From Nonomuraea purpurea (GTDB lineage Bacteria; Actinomycetota; Actinomycetes; Streptosporangiales; Streptosporangiaceae): 64,000 nt of DNA. This document shows positions 53,435 to 63,911 of this stretch, in pieces (position 1 is the first letter of the stretch; each line of letters opens with the position of its first letter). The translations under genes were made by a program, and so were the position numbers. The DNA lies in contig NZ_JBHSBI010000008.1 in NCBI RefSeq assembly GCF_042650645.1, positions 315,826 through 379,825 of the forward strand, written 5' to 3'. Under the pieces are notes generated by a model. The model was not told the origin of the DNA. It saw only the letters and a list, made by a program, of their open reading frames with translations, and made no database searches.

Positions 53435-54122
53435 CGTCATCGCCTCCATAAGCGGCATTCCGGAAGTCACGGGAGAGCCCCTCGAAGATCTCGATCACCC
53501 GCCCGGTCGCGGGCTCGCAGGAGGGCGGGCCGGCGGGTTCGAACGTCCTGCGCAGCGTGTCGGCGAGGTGTTCCGCCTTCTCCGCCAGGTCGAGCGTGAC
53601 CTCGGCGGGCAGCAGCGGCTCGATCCCGAAGAACCCGAACACGATCGCCGGCAGCGAGTAGTCCAGGTCCTCGGGCCGCAGCCCCGGGCGCAGCAGCCCG
53701 TGTTCGGCCAGCACGCCCAGGTATTCGCGCGAGGCGAGCAGCTTGGCCCCCTCCAGGGGCTTCCTGGCCGGGCTGGAGAGGAACTTGTCGAGCGTCTCCA
53801 CATCCCTGGTGAAGACCGCCCGCAGCACCGGCCGCCCCATGGCTTCCATGAAGAACCTGCGCATGTACCGATGCAGGGCGATCTCGCCGGGATCGTCCCG
53901 CATCGCCGTCACGACCGCGTCGAACATCGCGACCGCCTCCCTGGCGGCCACCGCGAAGAACAACTGCTCTCGTGTGCGCCAATGCAGGTAGATGGTCCCC
54001 TTGCCGACCTCGGCCCGCTTGGCGATCTCGTCGATCGTGACCCGCCGGTACCCCCAGCGCAGCAGCAGTTCCTTGGCCGCGTCGAGAATCCGGTCGGCCC
54101 GCCCGTCCTGACCGCTCCGCAC
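53424..54122 (-). CDS. TetR family regulator
   Basis: 232 residues from GTG 54122, chosen since GGGAGG is five bases before it; the frame is open to 54188. Helix-turn-helix at about residues 28-52 (IDEIAKRAEVGKGTIYLHW). The ligand domain is standard. It overlaps the VOC gene start by 11 bases, so they form a unit. Direct and inverted repeats just upstream suggest autoregulation. Confidence 0.88.
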   Translation of the reverse strand: MRSGQDGRADRILDAAKELLLRWGYRRVTIDEIAKRAEVGKGTIYLHWRTREQLFFAVAAREAVAMFDAVVTAMRDDPGEIALHRYMRRFFMEAMGRPVLRAVFTRDVETLDKFLSSPARKPLEGAKLLASREYLGVLAEHGLLRPGLRPEDLDYSLPAIVFGFFGIEPLLPAEVTLDLAEKAEHLADTLRRTFEPAGPPSCEPATGRVIEIFEGLSRDFRNAAYGGDDDGA

Positions 54123-54142
54123 GCCCACCTCCCTCGTGACTG

Positions 54143-54187
54143 TTGACCGATGACCATTGACTGATGACCAAATTAGCATTCTGGTCA
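54143..54187. promoter_or_regulatory. repeats upstream of tetR
   Basis: Two 14-base tandem copies TTGAC(C/T)GATGACCA at 54143-54156 and 54157-54170, and an inverted repeat TGACCA-N11-TGGTCA at 54165-54187. Likely binding region of the adjacent TetR. Confidence 0.5.
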
Positions 54188-54434
54188 CGAAGATGGGCGT
54201 GCGGATTCCGGTAACGATTTGGAACCACGGAGACGGCCCACGGGGCGCGCGTAGCGGCGGCCCGCCACTGAAGGGTTCAGCGGGCGTCTTCCTGGAAGGT
54301 CCTCAGGCGAAGTGCGGCGGGTGGCGGCCGGCCACGGCGGAGCCGTACGGGATGGGGGTTTTGAGCGGCGGCAGGCCGCTGAAAGCAGCAGGTCCTGGAC
54401 GTGTCACGCGTCGGCGCGCAAGGTTATGGACGGG

Positions 54435-54914
54435 TCACGCGTCGGCGTGGAAGAGCGCCCAGACGGCCTTGCCGCCGCGGGCCAGCGGGTCCCAGCCCCA
54501 GCACTGGCTGTAGGTTTCGACGATGTAGAGGCCGCGCCCGTTCTCGGAGATGAAGTCGGGCTCCTTGCGCCGCGGCACCTCGTCGCTCGGGTCGGCCACG
54601 GCCAGCAGCACGTGCGGCGCGACCCGCATCAGCAGCAGCTCGATCTCCCGCCGCCCGGCCGCGTACATGGCGTAGCGCACGGCGTTCGTCACCAGCTCCG
54701 ACACCACGAGCGCGGCGTCGTCGCTCAGGTCGTGCAGTCCCCAGCGCCGCAGCGTGGAGCGGGTCACGTCCCTGGCGGTCTTCACCGAGTCGGCCTGGAA
54801 GGGCAACGGGCACGCGGTCGTGTACGGCTTGCCGCCCCCCATGAGCAGGTGGTCGAAGCCCACTTCGCGGGTGATCTGCAGGCAATCGGCAGTGGCCAGA
54901 GGATCCTCCACCAT
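54435..54914 (-). CDS. anti-sigma-like ATP-binding protein (HATPase)
   Basis: 159 residues with the RsbW-type GHKL fold: N-box VVSELVTNAVRYAM, G1 box LAVADPSDEVP and G2 box ISENGRGLYIVETYS. Such small kinases bind sigma factors or phosphorylate anti-anti-sigma proteins. Next to an XRE/DUF5753 gene it recalls whiJ/abaA-like loci of Streptomyces. Divergent from that gene. Confidence 0.88.
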   Translation of the reverse strand: MVEDPLATADCLQITREVGFDHLLMGGGKPYTTACPLPFQADSVKTARDVTRSTLRRWGLHDLSDDAALVVSELVTNAVRYAMYAAGRREIELLLMRVAPHVLLAVADPSDEVPRRKEPDFISENGRGLYIVETYSQCWGWDPLARGGKAVWALFHADA

Positions 54915-54943
54915 GCTGCCGATACCTCCCCGTTCAACCTTGG

Positions 54944-54973
54944 TTAGTGCATGTTTGGCCCAATATGCACTAA
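54944..54973. promoter_or_regulatory. inverted repeat between ATPase and XRE gene
   Basis: Perfect 9-base arms TTAGTGCAT / ATGCACTAA, 12 bases apart, 30 bases upstream of the ATPase start. A further palindrome TGCACGTGCA sits at 55014-55023 and shares ATGCAC. Candidate sites for the XRE protein. Confidence 0.55.
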
Positions 54974-55146
54974 GCCATCATGGGTCACGATCGCGGCTGC
55001 TGCAAGACCCAAATGCACGTGCAGGTGCCTTGTGCAACAGCAAGCGGCGTTTAGGGCATAGGTATCCGAATCGGACACGAGGTTGAGACCTTGTCATACC
55101 CGGCAATGTGGTGTCACTGTGTGTGCGGACCTTGATAGGAGGCAAA

Positions 55147-56013
55147 GTGACGCAGAACCAGCCGGGTTCCGGACCGACGGCGCTGCGCATCCTCCTGGGC
55201 TCCCAACTGCGCAAGCTCAGGGAAGCAAAGAACGTCACTCGTGAGGAGGCGGGCCACCTCATCCGGGGCTCCGAATCCAAGATCAGCCGCATGGAGCTGG
55301 GCCGAGTGGGGTTCAAAGAGCGCGACGTGGCGGATCTGCTGACTCTGTACGGGGTCGTGGACCAGCAGGCCCGTTCCGCCGTGCTCGACCTGGTCGCCAC
55401 CGCCAACGAGCCGGGCTGGTGGCACCGGTTCAACGATGTCCTGCCCACGTGGTTCCAGGCGTACGTCGGCCTTGAAGAGGCCGCCGCCAGGATCAGGACC
55501 TATGAAGTCCAGTTCGTGCCGGGACTGTTGCAGACCAAGGAGTACGCAAGGGCTGTGGTGACCGCCGGATCGGCGGGCATCGGAGCAGAGGAGATCGCCA
55601 GAAGGGTCGATCTCCGGCTGGAGCGCCAGCGGATGTTGGACAGGCCTGACGGGCCCATCTTCTGGGCCGTGATCGACGAGGCCGCCCTGCGGCGGCCCAT
55701 CGGCGGCGTCGAGGTGATGCGGGCCCAGATCGAGCATCTCATCGACCTCATGCGCCAGCCGAACATCACGATCCAGATCATGCCGTTCAGCTTCGGCGGG
55801 CATCCCTCGGAGGGAGGCGCGTTCAGCATCCTGCGCTTCCCCGACACCGACCTGCCGGACGTGGTGTACGTGGAGCAGCTCGCCAGCGCGCTCTACCTGG
55901 ACAAGCGTGAGGACGTGGACAGATACACCGAGGTGATGGAGCGTCTGTGCGCCGTGAGTACCACCCCGGATGAGACGATCGAGCTGTTGAGGACGATCGC
56001 GGACGAGTTCTGA
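55147..56013 (+). CDS. XRE family regulator with DUF5753
   Basis: 288 residues, GTG 55147 after AGGAGGC. Helix-turn-helix at 14-70 (LRKLREAKNVTREEAGHLIR, then SKISRMELGR), and a C-terminal DUF5753 domain (about 95-285; WFQAYVGLEEAAARIRTYE, VPGLLQTKEYARA). The small DUF397 gene that usually follows is not found. Probably binds the dyads in the gap to the ATPase. Confidence 0.93.
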   Translation: MTQNQPGSGPTALRILLGSQLRKLREAKNVTREEAGHLIRGSESKISRMELGRVGFKERDVADLLTLYGVVDQQARSAVLDLVATANEPGWWHRFNDVLPTWFQAYVGLEEAAARIRTYEVQFVPGLLQTKEYARAVVTAGSAGIGAEEIARRVDLRLERQRMLDRPDGPIFWAVIDEAALRRPIGGVEVMRAQIEHLIDLMRQPNITIQIMPFSFGGHPSEGGAFSILRFPDTDLPDVVYVEQLASALYLDKREDVDRYTEVMERLCAVSTTPDETIELLRTIADEF

Positions 56014-56213
56014 TGACGAGTCGCGGATGATCGCAGGTGAGTCGTGACGGCGTTGGCGTCGTGGTTGGGTGTGCATCTGCCCTAGACTGGCCATCGGCGT
56101 TGGAACCCGCCGTGGCGGAGCATGCCCAACACCGCACATGTGGGCGCGGCGCGCGAGCCGTACCGATTGGACGCGCCCGCGAACACTCGTAGCTTGATCA
56201 AGGAGACCATTCC

Positions 56214-57593
56214 GTGAAGACCGCTGTCGAGGAGCTCAGCCCGACCCGGGTCAAGCTCACTGTCGAGGTGCCGTTCGACGAGCTGCGCCCGAGCATGGAT
56301 GCGGCGTACAAGAAGGTCGCGCAGCAGGTGCGCGTCCCCGGGTTCCGGCCTGGCAAGGTTCCGGCCCGCATCATCGAGCAGCGCTTCGGCCGGGCGGTAG
56401 TGCTGGAGGAGACCCTCAACGACGCGGTGCCCAAGCTGTACGGCCAGGCCGTCGACGAGGTCGACGTGTTCCCCGTCAGCCAGCCCGACATCGAGGTCAC
56501 GAAGATCGACGACGGTGAGCAGATCGAGTTCACCGCCGAGGTCGACATCCGGCCCAACTTCGAGCTGCCCGACTACCAGGGCGCCGAAGTCACGGTCGAC
56601 TCCGCCGAGGTCTCCGACGAGGACGTCGACACGCAGCTCGACGCGCTGCGCCAGCGCTTCGCGACCCTGACCGGCGTCGAGCGCCCGGCCGCCAACGGCG
56701 ACTTCGTCGTCATGGACCTGCGCGCCGAGATCGACGGCGAGAACATCGAGGAGCAGCAGGCCAACGAGGTCTCCTACGAGGTCGGCGCCGGCTCGGTGCT
56801 GCAGGGCCTCGACGCCGCGCTCGAGGGCATGTCCGCGGAGGAGGAGAAGAGCTTCAAGACCGAGCTGGTCGGCGGCGAGAACGCCGGCGAGGAAGCCGAC
56901 GTGATCATCAACGTCAAGTCGGTCAAGGAGAAGGTCCTGCCGGAGCTCGACGACGAGTTCGCCCAGCTCGCCAGCGAGTTCGACACGCTCGACGAGCTCA
57001 AGAACAGCATCCGCGAGCAGGCTCGCCGCAACAAGCTCATCGACCAGGTCGTCCAGGCCCGTGAGAAGGCCCTCGACGCCCTGCTCGACCAGATCGACAT
57101 TCCGCTGCCCGACAGCGCGCTCAAGACCGAGGTCGACGCTCGCAAGCACAACCTCGACCACCAGGTCGCCGAGAGCGGCCTGAGCCGCGACGCCTTCTTC
57201 CGCCTCTACCAGACGACGGAGGAGGAGCGCTTCGCCGAGTTCGAGAGCAACTCCGCCAAGGCGCTCAAGGTCGGCTTCGTGCTCGACAAGATCGTCAAGT
57301 CCGAGGAGCTGGGCGTCTCCGAGCAGGAGCTGACCAACTTCGTGGTCCGCCGCGCGATGGAGATGGGCGTCCAGCCCAACGAGCTGGCCAAGCACCTGGC
57401 CGACAACGACCAGCTGACGCTGGCCATGGTCGAGATCGTGCGCGACAAGGCCAAGTCGGTGCTGGGCGACGCGGCCAAGGTCGTCGACACCGAGGGCAAC
57501 GAGGTCGACCTCAAGGCGATCTACAGCGAGATCAACGGCGGCGAGGTCGTCGAGGACGAGGCCCCGGCCGACGAGGAGAAGAAAGAGGCGTAA
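56214..57593 (+). CDS. tig: trigger factor
   Basis: 459 residues, GTG start. Ribosome-binding domain 1-110 with the signature GFRPGKVPARIIEQRFG; PPIase (FKBP-like) domain about 155-240; helical C-terminal domain to about 430; acidic tail (GGEVVEDEAPADEEKKEA). It holds new chains at the ribosome exit. Followed by a terminator, so transcribed apart from clpP. Confidence 0.97.
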   Translation: MKTAVEELSPTRVKLTVEVPFDELRPSMDAAYKKVAQQVRVPGFRPGKVPARIIEQRFGRAVVLEETLNDAVPKLYGQAVDEVDVFPVSQPDIEVTKIDDGEQIEFTAEVDIRPNFELPDYQGAEVTVDSAEVSDEDVDTQLDALRQRFATLTGVERPAANGDFVVMDLRAEIDGENIEEQQANEVSYEVGAGSVLQGLDAALEGMSAEEEKSFKTELVGGENAGEEADVIINVKSVKEKVLPELDDEFAQLASEFDTLDELKNSIREQARRNKLIDQVVQAREKALDALLDQIDIPLPDSALKTEVDARKHNLDHQVAESGLSRDAFFRLYQTTEEERFAEFESNSAKALKVGFVLDKIVKSEELGVSEQELTNFVVRRAMEMGVQPNELAKHLADNDQLTLAMVEIVRDKAKSVLGDAAKVVDTEGNEVDLKAIYSEINGGEVVEDEAPADEEKKEA

Positions 57594-57614
57594 CTCCCGC
57601 GCCCAGACGTAGCC

Positions 57615-57649
57615 GAGCCCCCGAAACCGGTCGATCCGTTCGGGGGCTC
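57615..57649 (+). terminator. terminator of tig
   Basis: 11-bp perfect stem GAGCCCCCGAA / TTCGGGGGCTC, loop of 13 bases, 22 bases past the stop. The rest of the 457-base gap up to clpP1 (57650-58050) is the clpP promoter region. Confidence 0.85.
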
Positions 57650-57944
57650 TGGCCATTCTTGGGCCAAAAAGGGGACCATGTTGGTACCGGGTGGGCTCGC
57701 CGGCCCGTCGCCCTTGCCGGTCCCGCCCGCTATGTCTGCCAGGGTCCGTGCGTGCCCCGAGAGCGGCCCAGGACGCTTGAGGGCCTTCTGAGAGGCTTCC
57801 CACGCGTCCACCGGGCCCGCTCGCCATCTGAGGGCGTTCAGGGACGTGTGGCCGTGTCACGCGCGCCCGCTCCGGCAGCACACCTGAGCCGGGGACGATT
57901 GCCGCAAAAGTCGCGCAGGGTAACAGCAGAGGTGCCTTTACGAA

Positions 57945-57962
57945 CATGCGCCGTCAGCGAAC
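57945..57962 (+). promoter_or_regulatory. candidate ClgR box upstream of clpP1
   Basis: CGCCGTCAGCGAAC matches the published ClgR consensus CGCYNANRGCGWWS except for one position (T for A). ClgR activates clpP1P2 in actinobacteria, and the site is about 90 bases before the start. Function unproven. Confidence 0.4.
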
Positions 57963-58050
57963 AGCACGGGGACCGGGCATGACCTATGGGCGGCGCGCGT
58001 TAAGGTCACAAGCAAAGCCAATCGATTACGACGCATCGGAAGGTGACGCT

Positions 58051-58683
58051 GTGACCAGCCCGCCGACCTTCTATCAGCCCGAGTCTCGAGACCGTGAGAA
58101 CGGCTCCGCCTTCCGGCTTGAAGACCAGCTTTACCAGCGCCTGCTCCGCGAGCGGATCATCGTGCTCGGGCAGGAGGTCAACGACGAGATCGCCAACCGC
58201 ATCTGCGCCGAGCTGCTGCTGCTCGCCGCCGACGACCCCGAGCGCGACATCTCGCTCTACATCAACTCGCCGGGGGGCTCGGTGAGCGCGGGCATGGCGA
58301 TTTACGACATGATGGAATACGTACCGAACGACGTGTCGACGGTTGTGATGGGCATGGCCGCCTCGATGGGGCAGTTCCTGCTCACCGCCGGGGCCAAGGG
58401 CAAGCGCTACGCTCTGCCGCACGCCAGGGTCATGATGCACCAGCCGTCGGGCGGCATCGGCGGCACCGCGGCCGACATCGCCATCCAGGCCGAGCAGATG
58501 CTTTACGTGAAGAAGACGCTGGCCGAGCGGATCGCCTTCCACACAGGGCAGCCGCTGGAGCAGATCGAGGCCGATTCCGACCGCGACCGCTGGTTCACTG
58601 CCGAGGAGGCCAAGGACTACGGCTTCATCGACCTCGTCGTCCGCAGTGCGCGACAGGTCCCCTCGCAGGGCCCCGTCTCCTAA
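58051..58683 (+). CDS. clpP1: ATP-dependent Clp protease proteolytic subunit 1
   Basis: 210 residues from GTG 58051 (GGAAGG upstream); a longer start at ATG 57979 is possible. Catalytic Ser in GMAASMGQFLL, His in VMMHQPSGG and the Asp after are present. Forms the mixed ClpP1P2 barrel with the next gene. Confidence 0.95.
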   Translation: MTSPPTFYQPESRDRENGSAFRLEDQLYQRLLRERIIVLGQEVNDEIANRICAELLLLAADDPERDISLYINSPGGSVSAGMAIYDMMEYVPNDVSTVVMGMAASMGQFLLTAGAKGKRYALPHARVMMHQPSGGIGGTAADIAIQAEQMLYVKKTLAERIAFHTGQPLEQIEADSDRDRWFTAEEAKDYGFIDLVVRSARQVPSQGPVS

Positions 58684-58693
58684 GGAAGCTGAA

Positions 58694-59317
58694 GTGGATA
58701 TCTACAGCCGCTACATTGTTCCGGAGTTCACGGAGCGCACCTCGTACGGGGTGAAGACCATGAACCCGTACACCAAGCTCTTCGAGGACCGCATCATCTT
58801 CCTCGGAGTGCAGATCGACGACGCGTCGGCCAACGACGTCATGGCGCAGCTGCTGACGCTTGAGTCGCTCGACCCCGACCGTGACATCAGCATCTACATC
58901 AACTCGCCCGGCGGCTCGTTCACGGCCATGACGGCGATCTACGACACGATGCAGTTCGTCCGGCCGGAGATCCAGACCGTCTGCCTGGGCCAGGCCGCCT
59001 CCGCGGCCGCCGTGCTGCTGGCCGGTGGCACGCCGGGCAAGCGTTTCGCGCTGCCCAACGCCCGGGTACTGATCCACCAGCCGTCCACCGAGGGCGGCGG
59101 CCAGGGCAGCGACATCGAGATCCAGGCCCGCGAGATCCTTCGCATGCGCACTCTGCTCGAGGACATCGTGGCCAGGCACACCGGCAAGCCCTCGGCCGAC
59201 GTCCGCAGGGACATCGAACGCGACAAAATTCTCAACGCGGACGAGGCAAAGGCGTATGGTCTGATCGATGACATCATTCCGTCCAGGAAGAAACGGGCTC
59301 AGGCCGTAGCTTCCTAG
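58694..59317 (+). CDS. clpP2: ATP-dependent Clp protease proteolytic subunit 2
   Basis: 207 residues, GTG 58694, 10 bases after the clpP1 stop, with AAGGAAG as ribosome site. Catalytic Ser in GQAASAAAVLLA, His in VLIHQPSTEG. Partner of ClpP1 in the essential actinobacterial protease. Followed by a hairpin. Confidence 0.95.
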   Translation: MDIYSRYIVPEFTERTSYGVKTMNPYTKLFEDRIIFLGVQIDDASANDVMAQLLTLESLDPDRDISIYINSPGGSFTAMTAIYDTMQFVRPEIQTVCLGQAASAAAVLLAGGTPGKRFALPNARVLIHQPSTEGGGQGSDIEIQAREILRMRTLLEDIVARHTGKPSADVRRDIERDKILNADEAKAYGLIDDIIPSRKKRAQAVAS

Positions 59318-59328
59318 ACGAGACGTGA

Positions 59329-59367
59329 CGCACCGGAGCGCTGCCCAATAGGGCACGTTCCGGTGCG
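59329..59367 (+). terminator. terminator between clpP2 and clpX
   Basis: Outer stem CGCACCGGA / TCCGGTGCG (9 bp) with an inner TGCCC-AATA-GGGCA stem. Lies in the 185-base gap, so clpX may have its own promoter. Confidence 0.75.
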
Positions 59368-59502
59368 ACTCGCCGCTAGGGGGCTCACTGAGGGCCCAGA
59401 AGACGGTAACGTCGAAACCTGAGCGGTTCGGCCAAGTCCGGAGGATGTCCGGAGACAACTGCTCGCGAGAGCAGGGCGGTCCCACGCAAAGGAGTATCTG
59501 GG

Positions 59503-60786
<1,284 letters not shown>

Positions 60787-60802
60787 ACAACGGCCCGCAG
60801 AG

Positions 60803-60835
60803 CGCCCTGTGACCACGGAGGTCGCGGGGCGTTTT
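60803..60835 (+). terminator. terminator of clpX
   Basis: 12-bp stem CGCCCTGTGACC / GGTCGCGGGGCG (two G-U pairs), loop ACGGA, then TTTT. Confidence 0.85.
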
Positions 60836-60917
60836 CGGTGTCCAAGAGGATCCTGGCGACGGCGGGGCCGCGAACCGTGGGGCGTTCCGCTTGCCCGCCT
60901 CCCTAGAATTGGTCACT

Positions 60918-63482
60918 GTGACAACGCCAGAGCTGCCCACCCAGTACACACCGGCCGACGTCGAGACCCGAAGCTACGAGCGCTGGGTATCCGAAGGCTA
61001 CTTCCACGCCGACCCGGGCAGCTCGCGCGAGCCGTACAGCATCGTCCTCCCGCCGCCCAACGTGACCGGCGTCCTGCACATCGGGCACGCACTCGACCAC
61101 TCCATCCAGGACGCGCTGACGCGCCGCGCCCGCATGCGCGGGCTTGAGACGCTCTGGCTGCCCGGCATGGACCACGCCGGCATCGCCACCCAGAACGTCG
61201 TGGAACGTGAGCTGGCCAAAGAGAGCCTGTCGCGGCACGACCTGGGGCGCGAGGCGTTCGTCGAGCGGGTCTGGGAGTGGAAGGAGGAGTCCGGCGGCCG
61301 GATCCTCGGCCAGATGCGCAAGCTCGGCGACGGCGTCGACTGGGCGCGTGAGCGCTTCACCATGGACCCCGGCCTGTCCAGGGCGGTCCAGACGATCTTC
61401 AAGCGGCTGTTCGACGACGGGCTGATCTACCGCGCCGAGCGCATCATCAACTGGTGCCCGCGCTGCCTGACCGCCCTGTCCGACATCGAGGTCGAGCACA
61501 GCGAGGACGAGGGCGAGCTGGTCTCGATCCGCTACTCCGACGAGATCGTGGTGGCCACCACACGCGCCGAGACCATGCTCGGCGACACCGCCGTGGCCGT
61601 CCACCCCGCCGACGAACGCTACGCGCACCTGATCGGCACGATGGTCGAGGTGCCGCTCACCGGGCGCATGATCCCCGTGGTCGCCGACGAGCACGTCGAC
61701 CCGGCGTTCGGCACCGGCGCGGTCAAGGTCACCCCCGCGCACGACCCCAACGACTTCGAGATCGGACGACGTCATTCGCTGCCGTCGCTGACCGTCATGG
61801 ACGAACGCGGTGTGATCACCGCGCACGGCCCTTTCCAGGGGCTCGACCGCTTCGAGGCCCGCCCCGCCGTGGTCGCCGCACTGCGCGCGGAGGGCAGGAT
61901 CGTCGCGGAGAAGCGCCCCTACCTGCATTCGGTCGGCCACTGCTCGCGCTGCAAGACCGTGGTCGAGCCGAGGTTGTCGCTGCAGTGGTTCGTGAACGTC
62001 TCGCCGCTGGCCAAGGCCGCCGGCGACGCCGTGCGCGACGGCCGCACCCGCGTCCACCCACCTGAGCTGGCCAAGCGCTACTTCGACTGGGTCGACGACA
62101 TGCACGACTGGTGCATCTCCCGTCAGCTTTGGTGGGGGCATCGCATCCCGGTCTGGTACGGGCCGGGCGGCGAGGTCGTCTGCGTGGGCCCCGACGAGGA
62201 GCCGCCCGCCGGTTACACCCAGGACCCGGACGTTCTGGACACCTGGTTCTCCTCGGCGCTGTGGCCGTTCTCGACCATGGGATGGCCGGAGGAGACACCG
62301 GAGCTGGCGCGCTTCTACCCGACGTCCGTCCTGGTGACCGGATACGACATCCTGTTCTTCTGGGTGGCCAGGATGATGATGTTCGGCCTGTACGCCATGG
62401 ACGGCGCGCCGCCGTTCCGCGTCGTCGCGCTGCACGGCATGGTGCGCGACCAGTACGGCAAGAAGATGTCCAAGTCGTTCGGCAACGTGGTCGACCCGCT
62501 CGACTGGGTCGAGCGGTTCGGCGCCGACGCCACCCGCTTCACCCTGCTGCGCGGCGCCAACCCCGGCGCTGACGTCGCGGTGAGCGAGGAGTGGGCGGCC
62601 GGCTCACGCAACTTCTGCAACAAGATCTGGAACGCCACCCGCTTCGCGCTGATGAACGGCGCCGCCATCGGATCCCTCGAAGGCGCCGAACTGACCGCGG
62701 CCGACCGCTGGATCCTGTCGCGGCTGCAGGCGGTGATCACGGCCACGGACGCCGCGTTCGAGGAGTACGAGTTCGCCAAGGCGTCCGATCTGCTCTACCA
62801 CTTCGCGTGGGACGAGGTCTGCGACTGGTATCTCGAACTGGCCAAGATCCAGCTGGGTGAGGGGCTTGAGCACACCCGGATGGTGCTCGGCCACGTGCTC
62901 GACGCGTTGCTGCGGCTGATGCATCCGCTGGTGCCGTTCGTGACCGAGGAGCTGTGGCGGGCCGTCACCGGGGGCGAGTCGGTCGTCGTGGCCCCCTGGC
63001 CGGAGGCCGACGCGCGCTACGCCGACGCGGCGGCCGAGGCCGAGATCGGGGCGTTGCAGGAGCTGGTGACGGAGGTCCGGCGGTTCCGCTCCGACCAAGG
63101 GCTCAAGCCCGGTCAGAAGGTGGCCGCCCGCCTGGGGCTCGCCGGCACGCCGCTGGCCGATCAGGAAGCCGCGATCCGGGCGCTGCTGCGCCTCACGGAG
63201 CCGCCCGAGTCGTTCAGCGCCACAGCGCGCCTCAGCGTGGGCCAGGTGAGCGTGGAGATCGACACCGCGGGCGCCATCGACGTCGTGGCCGAGCGCAAAC
63301 GGCTGGAGAAGGACCTGGCCGTGGCACGCAAGGAGGCCGCGCAGGTGTGGGCCAAGCTGGGCAACGAGCAGTTCATGGCCAAGGCGCCGGAAGACGTGGT
63401 GGCCAAGGTCAGGGCCAGGGCCGAGCAGGCGTCCGCGGACATCGCGCGCCTTGAGGCTCAGCTCTCCGGGCTCGGGGTTTGA
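60918..63482 (+). CDS. valS: valyl-tRNA synthetase
   Basis: 854 residues, start GTG 60918. Class I motifs HIGH (VLHIGHALDH) and KMSKS (KKMSKSFGN), editing domain with TTRAETMLGDTAVAVHP, anticodon-binding domain 600-760 and C-terminal coiled coil (ERKRLEKDLAVARKEAAQ). Charges tRNA-Val. A -10-like TAGAAT (60904-60909) is nine bases before the start, so the message may be nearly leaderless. No T-box was seen. Confidence 0.97.
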   Translation: MTTPELPTQYTPADVETRSYERWVSEGYFHADPGSSREPYSIVLPPPNVTGVLHIGHALDHSIQDALTRRARMRGLETLWLPGMDHAGIATQNVVERELAKESLSRHDLGREAFVERVWEWKEESGGRILGQMRKLGDGVDWARERFTMDPGLSRAVQTIFKRLFDDGLIYRAERIINWCPRCLTALSDIEVEHSEDEGELVSIRYSDEIVVATTRAETMLGDTAVAVHPADERYAHLIGTMVEVPLTGRMIPVVADEHVDPAFGTGAVKVTPAHDPNDFEIGRRHSLPSLTVMDERGVITAHGPFQGLDRFEARPAVVAALRAEGRIVAEKRPYLHSVGHCSRCKTVVEPRLSLQWFVNVSPLAKAAGDAVRDGRTRVHPPELAKRYFDWVDDMHDWCISRQLWWGHRIPVWYGPGGEVVCVGPDEEPPAGYTQDPDVLDTWFSSALWPFSTMGWPEETPELARFYPTSVLVTGYDILFFWVARMMMFGLYAMDGAPPFRVVALHGMVRDQYGKKMSKSFGNVVDPLDWVERFGADATRFTLLRGANPGADVAVSEEWAAGSRNFCNKIWNATRFALMNGAAIGSLEGAELTAADRWILSRLQAVITATDAAFEEYEFAKASDLLYHFAWDEVCDWYLELAKIQLGEGLEHTRMVLGHVLDALLRLMHPLVPFVTEELWRAVTGGESVVVAPWPEADARYADAAAEAEIGALQELVTEVRRFRSDQGLKPGQKVAARLGLAGTPLADQEAAIRALLRLTEPPESFSATARLSVGQVSVEIDTAGAIDVVAERKRLEKDLAVARKEAAQVWAKLGNEQFMAKAPEDVVAKVRARAEQASADIARLEAQLSGLGV

Positions 63483-63497
63483 ACGTACGCACGCGGG

Positions 63498-63529
63498 GAA
63501 GGTCCATTCGTTACCGAAGATGGACCTTC
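63498..63529 (+). terminator. terminator of valS
   Basis: 10-bp perfect stem GAAGGTCCAT / ATGGACCTTC, 12-base loop, 15 bases past the stop. Confidence 0.8.
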
Positions 63530-63626
63530 GACGCCGTTGAGGCTGCTACAGTTTTCAACGCAGGGCTTGATCGCCCTGGCACCCCTCTGATCGATCCCGA
63601 ACTTTCGGGCTGGTCCTACCACGTGG

Positions 63627-63656
63627 TTGGACAAAGGCTGAAAGTTCGAGTAAGTT
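63627..63656 (+). promoter_or_regulatory. candidate upstream rRNA promoter
   Basis: TTGGAC and TAAGTT with an 18-base spacer, 53 bases before the stronger promoter. Confidence 0.4.
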
Positions 63657-63708
63657 AGCAGGGTTGCCTCGAGGAGAGGCAGGTCCGGAAGCTACCGGAA
63701 CGGGCGGT

Positions 63709-63738
63709 TTGACAAGAAACACCCAAATCTGGTAGACT
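63709..63738 (+). promoter_or_regulatory. main rRNA promoter
   Basis: Consensus -35 TTGACA (63709-63714) and -10 TAGACT (63733-63738) with an 18-base spacer, about 175 bases before 16S, as in other actinomycetes. Confidence 0.85.
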
Positions 63739-63744
63739 GAAGGA

Positions 63745-63911
63745 AATGAAATGTGAGCGCCCTCACCGCTAGGGTCCGAAAGGGATTCTGGCGGGGTTGT
63801 ACGCGTCCGTTTCTTGAGAACTCAACAGTGTGCTAAAAGCCAGTGCATGATTTACATGCAAAACCCTGTCATTGATTTGACGGATTGCTTGGACAGCTTT
63901 TCCAAAAGCAT
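63745..63911 (+). other. pre-16S leader
   Basis: Untranslated leader. It contains TTCTTGAGAACTCAACAGTG at about 63812-63831, a stretch conserved in actinobacterial rRNA leaders, and paired segments TGGACAGCTTTTCC near the 16S 5' end which probably form the processing stem with sequence beyond the gene. Confidence 0.7.

Noticed and set aside
60787..60917. T-box leader for valS
   Set aside because: No specifier loop or TGGN-ACC element; the gap holds only the clpX terminator and a -10-like box.
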